NCBI RefSeq assembly: GCF_004027225.2
Contig: NC_044288.2
Span: forward strand, 23,198,744-23,262,743
DNA length: 64,000 nucleotides
Source of the DNA: Strigops habroptila
Lineage: Eukaryota > Chordata > Aves > Psittaciformes > Psittacidae
Reading direction: 5' to 3'
Shown here: piece by piece, positions 48,621-62,700 of the stretch
Position numbering within the stretch: position 1 is the stretch's first letter
Layout: each line of letters opens with the position of its first letter
Program-made: the position numbers and the translations under genes
Notes under the pieces: generated by a model
What the model was told of the DNA's origin: nothing
The model's input: only the letters and a program-made list of their open reading frames with translations
Database searches by the model: none

Positions 48621-51600
48621 CACATGGGGCCAGATCTTGGCCCTGATAAACCAAAAATTACATGCAGGAATTATTATGCCAGCAAAACTATGCATTGTGG
48701 CACATGAGTTTTTCCTTGCACATGGCATTTGCAAACCTGGATAAAGCATTCCAGGGGTTTCCATAGGGCAGATTCCCCCAGCCTTGTGGTACCTTCTCTC
48801 CCCAAACCAGGGCTGGCAGGTCATTTTGCTATAAATGTGGCTGCCTGGAAATGAGCAATTCACTGCCTGAGAGCTGCCACCTCCCCTCTTTTCTGGACAT
48901 TCTCTTCTACCAAGAGGTGAGAAGTTTTACAGAAGTCAATAAAACCTTGCAATAAAACTAACCTCCCTTCAAAGGCAGGACAACCCTCCCACACCAGCCA
49001 TTTGGAAGCTGTATATGTGCAAGAAAAAAGAGAGAAAAAAGCATCTCTTCACTTGGACACTGTTCTTTAACCAGTTGTGAATGTATGGGAGGAGAGCGGA
49101 AAGAGGTGCTAAAATGTTATTAGCTCCCTCATCCTTACAACTGGCTAGTGCTAATTGCTGGTGACGAGCACTGCGGACCCCAGCCATGCAGAGCTTCCCC
49201 CATTAAGAGTGAGTTTGTGTCACCCTTGCCTAATGTTACCTTCTCTTAATGGGACTGAGTTGTTGGGAGAATTCAGGGCTGGAGCCAGCTCACGGGCACC
49301 TTATCCCACATCTCTTTTCTCAGACATTGGCTCTTGCTCGTTCTCCCAAAGCCTTCCCCAGGCTGCAATCCTTAGGACATCAATCCACATCACCTCCAGC
49401 ATCACCTCCTCTGCCAGTGGGGACAGGGTTAAAACAGTGGAGAAGCAGTGGCCAAGATGTGGCCAAGACAGGAGCTGGGCACTCCCCAGTGCTGAGCGTG
49501 GCTCTGACCCACCATGCCAGCATAGGCACTAGAAGAGGGGAGAAGAGAAAAAGGGCAGAAGAAAACCCAGCCATCTGCTGCATGAGAGGAAAGGTGTCCT
49601 CCTTCAGGGGAGAATCCGACCAGCAAGACAGAGACGTTCATCAAAAGTTTGCAAATGTTGAGATCCCCAGACCTGGTTTAAGCCTCTCTCTGGTCTTGAT
49701 CAAAGGTTACTCCATAATAATGCCACGGGGGGAGGGGTTCCCAGCACATAATGAATCCTGTGTCATTGCCTTTGTATCCAGTTTTGGCTGTAACACAGAT
49801 GGTTCTCACTTCAGTAACTCTGACATCTCTCCCCCCTTCATTATCACAGCAAGGAGCTCTGCGTGGTCACATCCTGGACCTCCGTGTCCCACCTCACTGT
49901 CTCCCCAGTTATCATGCTCTAAGTGCTCCCGTGCCAAGCAAGATGATGAACAACAGATTTCCATAACCTTTCAGAACGGCTAGGGATGGGAAGGCTTTGC
50001 AGCTTGACGCCTCAAGGAGTTTTATTAGGAGGCACAGGGGAAGGAGCAAGTGGGGTGTCAGCAAATGACCGGAGCACTCCAGGTTGTTCCAAGTATGCCA
50101 GCAACCAGGAGCAGAGAGGATTTGGTGGCAACAAGGGACACAAGCACCGGGGAGCTTCCCAGACGGGCAATCTGAGGCTCTGCAATTGTGCAGCATTGCC
50201 ACTGGTCACAAGCAAGCACGCTCCTGTGGGAGGATTTGTTGTTCAGACACGATTGCATATGTATGAAGGGGACAAGATGGGCTTTGACACATAAATTAGC
50301 ACTTGTCAGCTGCTCACGGGCACACTTCCCTGCTGCACCCCACTGTAAATGCTGCCTTCTTTTATGGAGAGGAAAACGACATCACGTTACCTGACAGTCA
50401 CTGTGGGCAGGAGCGTTTCCTGGGAAGCCAGCAGCCAGTACACAGAGACTGGTTTACATATCAAACCTTAAGAGGATGAATGCAATAAAGTGACACAATA
50501 ATTAGCAGCCAAGTGGCACTTTCCACTCCTGTTTTATCTGGAAATTTGGGCATGACAAAGGACAAAGTTGATGAGACCTCAGGGCAGGGCTTTCTCTGAG
50601 AGATGGGGTGACTGCACACAACAACCCTCCACAACAGCCGTGGGGGTTCATTTCACACCAGCCAGGTGCTGTCTCTGCTGTCACCTCCCATGGCATCATG
50701 CTGGCAGCAGCTGCCCCCCATGCCAGGCACAGTGTGTACCTCACCCTGCCTGAAGCTCCCCGAGGGAACAACCATTCCCACAGTTTGAACTGCCATCATC
50801 ATAGCCCACCTCCACTTCACCAGTGCTGCACGTGAAGTCAGCCTCACGTGAATGTGATGCCAGCTAATGCACACACGCACCTCTGCAGCAACATGTGAAC
50901 ACACAGGCTGTACATCCATAAGAGAAAAAGGACCAGTTCTCTGAACAGACCTAAAATCCTTCCAGCAACCAACCTGAGCAAAAGCATCTCTGCCACAACC
51001 ATCCTGAAACATACCAGAATTACAGAGTTTTTTCATAATTCAGCCTGCTAGCAGCATTTGTAGCATGTTGCTTGTGTGCAAATCATAATGAGAGTAGTTG
51101 AACAGGGTGCTAGCTCAGGGGATAGTTCAATTATTCAAGTTCCTGCAGGATCCACATGCCCTGAGATTCAACTTACGCTCTGCAGTACTCTCAAAGCTCC
51201 AAAGTCTGCTTAATTCCAGTTCAAACCCAATACCCCTCCACCTAGAAAGATGAGAGTGCTTCACTGACGCACTGGATTCACCCAACTTGAGCCCAGAGTT
51301 CATGGGGAAAGAACATCCCCCATCACCAACCTGGGTATCATGTATGAATTACAGTCAACAACACTGAGCTCATCCATTCAGCAGAAAAAGATTTTTCCCT
51401 TCAAGCACCATCATACATTAATAAATCGGAGCATTACACGACTGTGGGAACTGCCTGCAGCTGGGAGCCAGGCTAACAGCCTTTTCCGACACAACAAATA
51501 TTCTTAACCTGGAGAGGTTTTTCCCCCTTTTATCCTGTTCTTTTATTGCTCTTCTTGTTTTTCTCCCAAGAGGTTCTCAGCACAACATGCAGGACTAAAG

Positions 51601-51642
51601 CCTTTGACCCACAGGCTGGGGGATCCCGGTAAATATTCTTAC

Positions 51643-51823
51643 CATATTTATCTCCGTCTTCTCCTTTGGCACTGATCCTCCTGCCGAGCACTTGGATGTG
51701 TTTCCCACTTGTCCTGCTGTAGAGCTGATAGAGCCGAAGCTGCTTCCTGCTCACGTCGTCCCTCGCTCGCGTCTGGTTCTCCACGTGTATCCGAAAATCT
51801 ACATTCTCCTCGGCAGCAAACAT
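51643..51823 (-). CDS. FGF18: FGF18 coding exon with mature N-terminus (residues ~24-84)
   Basis: This 181-bp exon encodes the end of the signal peptide region and the N-terminal part of mature FGF18. It begins after an AG acceptor at 51824-51825 preceded by a CT-rich tract and ends at a GTAAGA donor; 60 codons plus one base fit the next exon, where G joins CC to give alanine. Visible features are AEENVDFRIH, the NQT sequon (about residue 39), and RLYQLYSRTSGKH, a signature of FGF8/17/18 that takes part in receptor contact. The first codon is ATG: the protein reads M-F-A-A-E-E-N, where human FGF18 as I recall has V-L-V-A-E-E-N. This methionine is very probably internal, because 23 upstream residues plus these exons give 207, the usual FGF18 length, and the protein needs the upstream signal peptide. 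The exon or exons for residues 1-23 are not in the window. Confidence 0.96.
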
Positions 51824-54331
51824 CTGGGAGCGGATGGGGAGAGGGGAGAGAACAGAACAGACCATGAGACAAAACAAGCATCTTGGACAGAAAGACCACA
51901 TACCAACCTGCCAGCGGGCACATGGCGCAAGAGGGGTCTAATTTGGCTGCCCTTCCCTTGACAGCTGTGGTATCAGGCACTCAACATGTAACTCTAACCA
52001 GAGCTGGCTCTCGACAGAAAGCCATACCTAGGGTTTTACAATCAAACTGTGGGGCTTTTCTTGAGTAAAAACTTCTGCTCGGTCCTGCTTTGATTTAATT
52101 CTGGTCAGTCACGCTGGCCATAAATTAGGCTTTCCATTGCATAAGCATAGGTTCTACCAGGATACATGGACACATATGGGAGAAAGGGGATGGACAACTC
52201 CATTTCAGAGATTTTGTGCTTCACCTTCAGCAGCTGCATTGATTCCCCGATTAACTGCAGGTAAGAAGTCAAGGGAAAAACCTATTTATGCTGACATTAG
52301 CAGACTGGACTCTAGCTTTGCACAGGCATAAAATCTAACCATAATAAAAGTGTCATCTGTACATGTGCACTCTCCAGCATAACTTTTTTGCCAGCTCTGC
52401 TTTTCAGTGACGCCAACTCACTGGTGACCGCCCATGGATGCGCCTCTGTCTGCCTCAACAGGGCCATGGCTTGGGGAGAGATCACAAGGACCAGTGAGAG
52501 CCAAACCAGCACGTCCAGCCATGAGGCCAGTATCACCAGGGGTCTGCTCGGTTGAGCCATTGCACCTCTTTTTTCTGCCAATGGATTAAATTAACCTTAG
52601 TTCACTACAGCCTTAAAGTATTACCAGAAACTTTCTCTGACACATCTGCCCTTCTCTGGAGGTCTTGTTTCTTATCTGAACTGTTCCCAAGAAACACCGA
52701 AACAGGATTCCTGCTTTTGCTTCCAGAGAGTCATCCTGCCTTGCCCAAGGTTAAAGGACCAGACAACCCAGACCTTGTCAGGGGAGGCCGGGCAGCACAC
52801 ACACCCAAAAGCACTTCACACCCAAACAATATGAAAGCCCAGAAATGGCTCCATGATCTGTCCCCACTGGCATCTGCACCAGAACATCCACGCTGCCCAC
52901 TCCAAACTCACAGATGGACAATATTTTGGCAGCAGACTCCCTTCACAGGACAATAAATCAGTTGGAAACCAAAAGCAAAAGATTATCAAGTGGCACACAC
53001 ACCACACAATAGGCAATTTTTAATTTGATCAAGACAAAGACCAGTCAAAGTCTAGGCGTTGTTGGTAAGCTGTAAAGCTGTGTACCACTTGCATGTAAGA
53101 GACAAAATCCACCATAAAATAAGAATCACATGGGAATTTAATGACGCCTAAGTTTGGGACTGGCAGAGGACCAACAGTTACTCCTAGCAGGGTTACTACT
53201 TCTCCTCCTAACACATTCCCATTACAGCACACTTGTCCTCCTAACCTAGCATTCTGATATATTGGTGAGGGGACAGAGCTGGCAATGCAAATGAGAAACG
53301 GTCAATAAATCCTCATTCAGGTCTATTCCAGGCTAAAACGCATAAGAGCAAGTGGCCACAACACACAAAACAGCCCCACTTCAGTCTCCTGCATATGTCA
53401 TCTCATACCAGCAAATATTTTGAAGACAAATACTCCCTGAAAGTCAAAACCTCAAAAAGAACTTTTTAGAGTTTCCAATTATCAAGTAGACACACAGATC
53501 TGCAGCAGGAGGAAAACTTTGGGCAGGCAGTGCTGCTTAGCACCAGACCTTCACTAAGCAACCCAAACAAAAACATTATACTCAACACAGTGGCAACAGC
53601 AACGAGGTTCACAGGGATGTTGCTGCCTTTATGAAATGCTGGGATTATGCTATTTGAATCCCAAGTCCTGGAAGGGAAAGCAATTTAACTCTCCCATTTT
53701 ACTGTCAGAAGTCAGGAGGAGGCTGCTGCACAATTAACGGTAGTGATATTTCCCCTCTCAGAAAACCAAGAGGGTGGCCCCTCCCAGGGCATCAAGAAGC
53801 CATGACCCAATGCTGAGCATGCGAGTGGAGAAGCAGCCCTGGTACCTGCAGGAGGCCACCGTGGGATGCTGACCAAGCTCATCCCCGTCACTGAGCCAGG
53901 CTCTGCTCGCCCTCCTCTCCCCAGGCACCATGGCTGTGTCTGAGCACAGCAAGCAGGACTTGGCTTAAGACATGAATAATATTAATTTCTTCTTTTTTCT
54001 TTCTACAGATCTTCTCGCTTTCTTTACAAATTATATTGTTGCAAAGGACGCTAAAGTACAAAACCCAGAGATGTCCAAGTAAAATGTTGACAGCCTGCCT
54101 CGTACCCACAAAAGCAAGGCTATTTGCAGTTAAGATTCTGGCTCCATCATTTTAAGATTTAAAACAGATTTTAAATCAAGATGACGTAGCTACATTGCTT
54201 TCACCACATGTTAATGAATTTCACATTTTCCTAGGAAAGGAAAAAAAAAAGACAAAACAGGTGGGATCTGAAGCGGGGGAAGGGCAGGTTGCTTTGCTTT
54301 CCTGGAAACTTCAAACAGAACAGGCAATCTG

Positions 54332-54355
54332 TTTTCTAAAACATGTTTTAGAAAA
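54332..54355. repeat. 24-bp perfect palindrome
   Basis: The two 12-base arms, TTTTCTAAAACA and TGTTTTAGAAAA, are exact reverse complements with no spacer. A third TAGTTG/TTTTAG-like piece follows. A chance match of this length is unlikely in 64 kb, though AT-rich DNA makes it easier. Confidence 0.9.
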
Positions 54356-57300
54356 TGTTTAATTCTCTATTTTAGTTGTCTCTCGAGCACTCACACCACA
54401 GAGGCCCCAGCCGCGGTGCTCAGGTGGACCTTGGAGCACCAGTAGAGCCATCCTGTGCTGTGATCAGCTCCCAGCATGGCACAAACACACCTGCACACAT
54501 TTGTCACAGTTCTCCTGCCCCAAATCATCTAATTAAGCATCTCCTACCTTCTCAAGAGGGGCATACTGCAGCCCACAGGGATGACATCTCCTCTTGCCCA
54601 GCCAGCATCACCTGCAACCCCAACAACTTGTCCAAGCCCCATGGTAGCCGGATGCAGGGATCAGAGGGAACACAAACCCCACAAATAAAGTCAGCCCGAG
54701 CGTGTACCACTCCATCACTTCTCCAGCAACAGGCCCAGCTCTAACCCAGGGAAAGAAATCCTGAAGGAGGAACATGCTACAGGCTCTTCTTGCAGCTGAC
54801 CCGCCCCCTGGTCAAGAAGCCGTGGTCCAGAGCAGCAGTGAAACCACCAAGATTTAGCTGCCTGCTTAAAGATAAGCTCAGACTTCACCACTCTGTTGAA
54901 ACAGGATGCTCTGCTGGAGTGTGGCCAAGGTGAATTAGCTGTGCCAGCCTGGGCTGCATCTGGCCCGCAGCAAAGCATCAATACTCTAAAATAAAATTTC
55001 ATGCAGTGTCGATTTCATGATATAAAACCTATTTGATCATCGTTGAAATCCATTCTCACAGTATCCCTGCCCTAACGAGTATATTCCCTCAAGCAGCTAA
55101 CTTTGCTGAGATAAGAAAGTCCATTTATATACACCATAAGAGAGACTCTCTTTCATAAATCTCAAAAAAAATTAGTAACATATGCCTCCTTTGGTAACAC
55201 TCACTGAAGAAGGTCACCTAAAACCAAGTACATCCACCCCCAAACACATTTCCATAACAATCACAACCACACAAAAATGAATGCAGAAATGTCTTCAGTC
55301 CCATTCCCACATGAAAACTTAAGGGCTTCCACTTCTGTCCACCAAAGCAATAGGAAATCTCTTTTTTCTCACTATTAATATATTATTACTGCATGTAAAA
55401 ACATGATACACAAAATGACAACCTGGGTTTTTATGGCCTTTCATTCTGACTATCCACACATCCATGCTGTACATAGCAAAACCTAAAGATTCTGGATCCA
55501 GAGTTCAGCACAATAGGTCCCTGAAATGAACAGCAGCTTGCACCTTCTAGCTCCAAACCAGCAACATACTCTGCGGAATGCCCCCTGGGGATAGGAAAAG
55601 GATTTCCTGCATCACTCTATCTCGTCCAGCATTTTGGTGGGATTTGGGATTGTACTGTGGACTGTTTTGCAAATATATGCAACTGGTATGGATCACTCTC
55701 TATGCAGGACAACTTCAGCATTTCAGGATAGTAGGTTTCATGTAACTCCATCTCATTCTTTGCCAACAGTTTATGGTCTGCAAAATCCCAATTGTTAAAA
55801 GAGAGCATCAAATTTGGTTTCATTTTTATTCTTACTCTTTTTTTATTTCCAATCAGTTCCTCACCCTTTTACTATTTACTTGTCACTATGTCTTTCAGTG
55901 ATAACATATAGCTACACAGACATCATAAATATACAGTTGGCAACACAGAGCTAGGCAAGTGAATAAACAACATCTCTTTTGAAAACAACCACCACCTCAA
56001 GCAACTGAAGCATCAGAAATGCCTCACTCCTGAGAAGCAGCAGATCTCCCACCCCCCTGTTGCCCAATCATTCAAGGTAGGGGCATTTAGTCCTACCTCC
56101 TTTCCAAACAGCCACAGAAACCAGAAATGACATCTGTCTTCAGACACAGCCCACACTGGAAGATTTTCAAGTGCTTTTTTTGCTGAATGATTCTGAAGCA
56201 ATGAGTGGATTTCATTTTAAACATCTTTACAGCAATCCTTCAGCTTAAAGAATGACTCTCCTATTTGAGAAATCCCAGGTGGAGAGCAAGGGAAAGACCA
56301 TTTTGCTGATGCAGCCTAAGGTTTCACCATTAAGTAATCCAAGAAACGCTCAAGAACAGCAAAAGCCTCTGACAGCAGCACTGTGATGTTAGTCCTATAC
56401 AAGCTTCTGCCACATCTCTGCAAACACCGATGCCTTGTTGTGAACGGAAAGCAATCACACCCCGCCAAGGTCAATGAAACCCTCATGGTGCCAAGCCACG
56501 TTTATGGAATTTGGCTTTCCATCCAACCCGCCTCTACTCACTTCAATTCTTCTATTTTAATCTTTCCAGTAAAAGGGGATGTTAATCTGTTATTGTTCAT
56601 GCCATAAAGCGTTACAGCATGAGATGTCCAAGGCCCACAGCATGGCCAAGTTAGCTGCGAGCTGGACCTCAGAATTTCCTGATTTTTTGCTATTTATCCT
56701 ATGAAGCCTCCAAGCCTCATCAGAGAGCAAACCATATGTCATTCCCCAAACTGAACTCAGAATACAAAATCCCTCTCGCTGAGGGTCGTAACAATTGCAT
56801 AAGATAAACAAATCAAGCTATTCAAAGTCCTTTCAAACCCCATCTGATAAGCAGGAAATACTTATTACCTTTCAGCCATCAAATCAACCCAATATTAATT
56901 ATTTTCTCCATGACCTTCTAAACACATGAAAGTTAACTCAATAAGGTCAACAAGAGGATATCCAAGACAGATCTCTCTGAAGTCCACAAAGGCAAGTAAC
57001 AAACCACTTGCTTCCATGACTTTGGCAAAATTCCTCTATGCCAATTACAGCAGGATTTGCTAGCTCACCATGACAGCCGTCCTCGACATACTGTGAAACA
57101 CAATGCATTCCTTCCTTGCTGCTTTTTCCTCCTCTTAACTGCAAAGTCAATCCATCACCAGGATACTGTTACCTTCAGGTTTCAGAGGCTAGTTTGAAGC
57201 CAGACAGAAGTGTATGTACACTGCTCTGGCGTATTCACTTCTTTGGGCTCAGAAGCACATTTGGAAACGCACCTAACATAAAGTGCCTCCATATTCAGAT

Positions 57301-59660
57301 GCACAGCAGGAACCTGGAGTGAAGGGAGAGGGCACTTTGGAATGAATCTCTGTGCATCCAACTGGAGAGATTCTATGGCATAGCAGTGCCAGAACTGCAC
57401 AAGTGTAACTAAGCCTTTTGAACTAACAGAACTTAGACCTTTGCTTTGGTGTCTGTTTCTTCTTGCAATCAACAGATCTTATTTTTTTTTCCCTTGAAAA
57501 ATAAATATCAAAAAAGCTAAGTTGCACTCTCAGTCCTTGGGAAGCATCACCTTGGATAATGACTGTGTATCCTCCAGGATGCACTGTGAGAAAGGGCAAT
57601 GCAGTGAGTGCACCATGGAAGCAGTTCTCCAAAACGATGTAGGCCTGAGACTCCACAAATGGCATTTACAAAGTGTTTCACTTTAAATGCTTTTTGGGTT
57701 TTGGGGCGTTTGGGTTGGGGTTTTTTTTGGTGGAAAAAATATCAGAGAAGCACGAATGTCCTGTTTAAAACCCAGATGCCAAAAGATCTCGCTCCACAAG
57801 AGCTGTGGCACTCTATAGCCCATTCATAAATTGAGTCATGAACCATTTTTTGTCTTTGTTTCCATAGAAGACTGTTTCAGAAACACCTCCCTAATATTCT
57901 TTGCCTTAATTTTCTACCTCACATATTTACATCCAGTTTACTTCCATTTGTTAATGTACCAACAATGTCCTTCAGCTTGAATACTTTTCCACTGTGTGCT
58001 TCTCCTTGCGATGCATTCACGCTATTTCCTTCCTCCACTCTCTTCCCAACCTCCATTTCACCATGCTGGGAAAGAAAGAAAGCCAAGCACCAGACCACCT
58101 CCACCTCCTCTCCTGCATCTGCCCTTATCACAGAGGAGCTCCTGCCCACACCAAGGATGGGTGCCAAGCTCTCCCTTGGCATGGAGACATCAGCCCCTCC
58201 TGGAGAGAAACCCAGAGCTCTCCCCACTCCTGCACAGATATGCTCTGAAACTGAGCCACTCACTCCTTTGGGTTGAGCGCTTTTGAGTTGCTGCAGTATG
58301 TGAAATTCAAGGATGTTTGCTCTTTGTTTAATGCATTCTAAGTGAAGTGCATGTAGGAATGGAGCTGGAAAGGAGACGGGAACAGGGTGACGAGGGGGTC
58401 GAGCCTGCCCATCCCTTTGGATTTCAGAAATGTTAAACAAGACCCAAAGAGAAGACGTTTCCAGGGCTTGGAAGAGGGGACATCCAGCTCAGCGAGGTGA
58501 CACATACTTGGATCCAAAAGCTGCTCTGCAAGCGGAGCCTCCTCTTCTCCAGAGAGCTGCCTGCTTCATTCAGAGAGGCCACACATTAAACCTACTTGGG
58601 CAGACTCCATTCCCTCTGAAACCCCTGTGAAATACAGCTAGTGCTCAGCCAAACTGCCCAGCACTTCCCCAAGATCCCACCAGTTTTCCAAGCCATGTAC
58701 CACTGCTATCCAGCTCCCCTAATGCAACAAGTCCATCAACCCTCAGATGGCAGACAACAGCGTTACCGAGCCTGGTATGAAACCACAAGGAAGATGGGAC
58801 TGAGTGCCAAAAAACTGGAACCTGAGAGCTTGAGGAAACAAATGTTTTATGGCCCATCAGTCAGTATTTGGACATTTTCTAGAGAAAGATGATGCCGCCT
58901 TTGAGAAAACCAAATTTCTCCTTTTGATGATGGAGTGAGCCACAGCCATAACTGCGAAAACGCACCATTTGTGAGATGGTGACATTTTAAACTTGTTCCA
59001 CCCTGGGAAACGGCTCAGTCTGGGGAAGCGCAGCGTTTCAGCCTTGATTAATGACTTTTAAAGCCCCAGCCGTGCTCACATGCAGGCAGAGAAAGGGAAG
59101 GCGCACACAGTGAGTGCTCCAGCCGGTGCAGAGCCCAGCACGAGCACGATGATGAGGTGCTGCAGTGCAGCTCTCCTGAACAGCTCCAACACCCTGCCCA
59201 CCACATCTCCACCTGCATCTGCCCCTTCTCACCGATTCAGAACAAGGTCACTGGCTGCAGCCCCCAGGTCATGATATTCATATAATTACCACGAGTGAGA
59301 GCAGCAAGGGGAGCCCACCCCTGTGGCATCATCTTCCCCTCACAGGAGCCTGCATTGTGCTCTGGTGCAGGAGGGATGTAGTGGCCAAGACGAGCCACCT
59401 CCCAGTGCCAAAAAGGCACCACTTCCCCATGGGACCACCTCCTGCTTCCCATACTAACCAAAGTAAACCAGTCCCATGTCTCTCCGATGCAGGGGTATCT
59501 GCATGATGCCATGAGCTCTTGATAGCTTTGATTCTCCAGAAATACAATTCAGACCTTAATTATTTTTCATATTTTTCTTCAGTTGTGATATGTTGTTTTT
59601 TTTAAACTCAGTGCTGGTATTTTTTACCACAACTATCAATCAGGCAACGAGCAAGCAGGG

Positions 59661-59702
59661 CTTTTTCTTTCTTCCTTTCTTTCTTTGTCTTTCTTTCTTT
59701 TT
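59661..59702. repeat. CTTT-rich microsatellite
   Basis: An impure run of CTTT units on the plus strand (purine tract on the minus strand) of about 40 bases; it is likely to be polymorphic. Confidence 0.85.
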
Positions 59703-62700
59703 AATGCTTGTTATATCTCTGCTATATACTTCCTCTCCACACAGAAATATCCCTTCAAAGCTTGATATTATTGAGCAGCTTTCAACCATGCCCAGCAGAG
59801 CCATGTATTCTCTGCATTTGTCTGGCTTTTGTTTCTAGGAATGAAATACCAATGGCTGAACAGTGTGACTTCATTTCACTCCTTCATTCCAATACTTGTT
59901 CTATTTCTATCCCACTGGGTCAAACTCACCTATTGTGAGACCTCACCGATTTCAATTACATCAGGGATTAATTTGTTCCATTGCGTTGACGCTGTTAATA
60001 CAATCCTTGCTGGCTCTAGATTAGAAAAGGCACGGTGGAGACCTCCCTCACAGGCAGTGTGTTTAACAGCGGTCTTGATCTTCATTTTTGTTCAGCAGTG
60101 GGGTTTTTTTCTTCCCTTTGTGCCCCTTTGCCCCTCTTTTCACAATCTTCCCCTTCCTTTCTCAATTGCCCTTATCAGAACTGGGTGGTCCTCCTGACTT
60201 CCACTGCGACTGGCAAAACGCTGCCTTCCAAAGCTGCTGCCAGGGCTTGCGAGGGAGGTCAGAGCTGGAAGGAAGGTCTGACCCGATACCATGCAGGTGT
60301 GACTGTTCCAGCTTTGGCACCTCATTTCCCCCAGGATCATTTTGAAGGGTTGCTGCATGTCCTCATGTACCCAAAGGGGTCTGCAAGTGCTTGGGTCTGC
60401 AGCTCCAGCCATTGGCTGACCACCATCAGTTGACTGAGGTCTCAAGGGGAAAACTGAGATCCTCCATGTAGCAGATGGACACCCTGAAATGCACATTTGT
60501 CATGTAACTGCGGTTGTCCTTTCTGCTGCTCCCAAACTGGGACACAACATCTGGGCAGAGCTTTAAAATGTCTCATGGGATATCCATGATACCATTTTGA
60601 GGTGATCTCAGCAATCCTGATTCAAAGTTGTTGTTTATCCACGTGACTTTGTCTCAGGAAGAGATACTGATGCAGGGAGACATGGAGCCCATGCTCATGC
60701 AAAGCAGTTAGCTTTGAGTGCTACAACTCTGTCCCACAAGATCCACTGCTTATCCATTTTAGAATATCCAACCGTACCGTAGTGAAACCATATTTTTAGG
60801 AAATAGTGTGATGATTCCAGAATAATAAGAATGGGAGTTTTAAAAAGATAAGTAGGGGAAAAAATAGAGGATATTTAACTAAAACCAAACAAACAAACAG
60901 TTCAACAAACAGATTCCTCCCTTGCTAACTGAAATACATTAAATTTCCATGGTGGTTTCATGAGGTCACCTTAGGCTTCCATAGGGCATTTCTGGGCAGC
61001 CTGGACTGTGAGAATTTGCAAGGGTTAATGTCACAGCTGTAAATAAACTCCCAGACAGAAGTTGGATAGGCTGGGTTTCAGGGCTCCAAATTTGTTCCCA
61101 TGTTCAGCACCTGGTTTTCCAAAATGTACAATGTTCCGTTTACTACTGCACTAATTTTATTGGAAGAAATGTAAGAATAAGCTGATCCAGTATCACCCAA
61201 CTGCTCGTTTAGCTCTGCCACTCACCTCAGATTGCGGTGGAGCCATCCAGGGACAGGATGAAGCCCCCACATCCCCTCCAGGCACTGCCCCATCTGCCAC
61301 CTCCCAACCCCAGCTCAGGTCTCAGCCCCTTTGGTGACAAATATTGCCTGAACAGCACCGCCTTGTAACCCCACGGACAGTGTGTGATCATGGCAACCCA
61401 AACCTTGGCGCCAGCAGAAACCCTCGTACCTCCCCAGGACTGAGACCGTACTGCATGTACATTGCTCTGGACACATCCTACCACACAGATCAAACCCATC
61501 CCAAGGCACATAACCCACGGGGAGAAGACAGGATCAGCTCTGGAGGATGTGTTACACTACAAATGCCTTCACAACAGTCCTGAGCTGCAAAAATCACTGC
61601 TTCCACAAGCCTAAGCTTTCCAAAATACTCCCCTTTATGGCTGAAATCTCCTGCCATGGCTTCTCCACAGGTGGTTTTGCTGGGGAAGAGCTGAGCTCCC
61701 ATAGTTGCCACTTCACCACAGTTATTTCTGACACCATCGAGTTCAACAAGGGTAAAACAAAACCCAGAATAATTGCCCTCATTCCCGAGGGGTGCACTCT
61801 CTGCTTAGGGGGAGGTTTCAATATTCATTAATTCCCCACATGCTCTGCTGACCAGTGGCAACATCCTTCAGGCTTCACTGGGGCCATGCATGGCCCAGGA
61901 TCCCTGTACGGCTCTGTGCTACGGCCACCACTCCCTCCTGCTAGCACCAGGACATACATAGTTTTCAGAAGTAGTTTCATGCCTGTGTCCCTCCTCGCAT
62001 ATAGCAGCACAGGTATCGCTGCAAAGAGAACAGCCCCAACCAACCTCTCTGGGACCATGGATCACAAAGCCAGCAGCTGGATTCAGGGAGCTCGGCATGC
62101 TACAACAGTCTTCACCTCCTTAACAAAAAAGCTTTTCTTAATGGAGAAAATGATCCTTCTGAAACAAACTGCCCTGATACACAGGAATTAAAACCATTCA
62201 GCAATTCAAATGGTTGCAAATAGTTGTTGACTAGTTTTTGAGCAGTTGAAACAGGTATTCGAGAAACAAAACCTCCAGAGGAAACCATAAAGTCTCTCCA
62301 ACCCAAAATGCATGAAGAGCAAGCCCGGTCCTGGACCAGGCAGCAGCACAGTAACCCATGTCTGAACACACATCATCTGCATAGTGAGCTGCAGACAACG
62401 TCCCTTTCGAAGCAGACCCAGCAGCATCCTCCAATGTGCTCCCAAAACAATGTAAAACCCTTTGCATAAAGCACAGGGAGCCCTGCAAAGGTGAGAAAAA
62501 AGGCTGAGGGGCTGCCCCTCCCCTACCCCACTCATCATGGGGTACTGCTGAGCCCATGGCTTGTCCCCATTGCCCCGTTTCACACGCAGTGGTGGAGGAG
62601 CCTAGCCTGGCCACACCAGTTGGGTCACGGCAGAGACCAGGGCAGTTGTCCCAGCGGGGGGCTCTTGGGAAAAAAGCTGCAGGCACCCCACTAAAAATAC

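Larger units (their letters stand above)
26458..51642 (-). other. FGF18: FGF18 intron between the two internal coding exons (25.2 kb)
   Basis: This is the largest complete intron, bounded by a GTAAGA donor (51642 downwards) and an AG acceptor (26458-26459). No other coding exon is supported. It holds CR1 fragments at about 28390-28530, 32702-33098, 36241-36366, 37850-37993, 40764-40875 and 44782-44845, a 35-bp tandem duplication at 33219-33288, a possible ancient amniote repeat at 34005-34104, the candidate enhancer at 36890-37520, AT-rich blocks at 29000-29290 and 48290-48620, and a unique block at 46600-47010. The open frames of 244 codons (49249-49983) and 186 codons (41868-42428) on the opposite strand have no recognisable domain. 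Confidence 0.9.

Noticed and set aside
49249..49983. 244-codon open frame on the plus strand
   Set aside because: No family similarity, low-quality composition and overlapping frames on both strands; a chance frame is the simplest reading.
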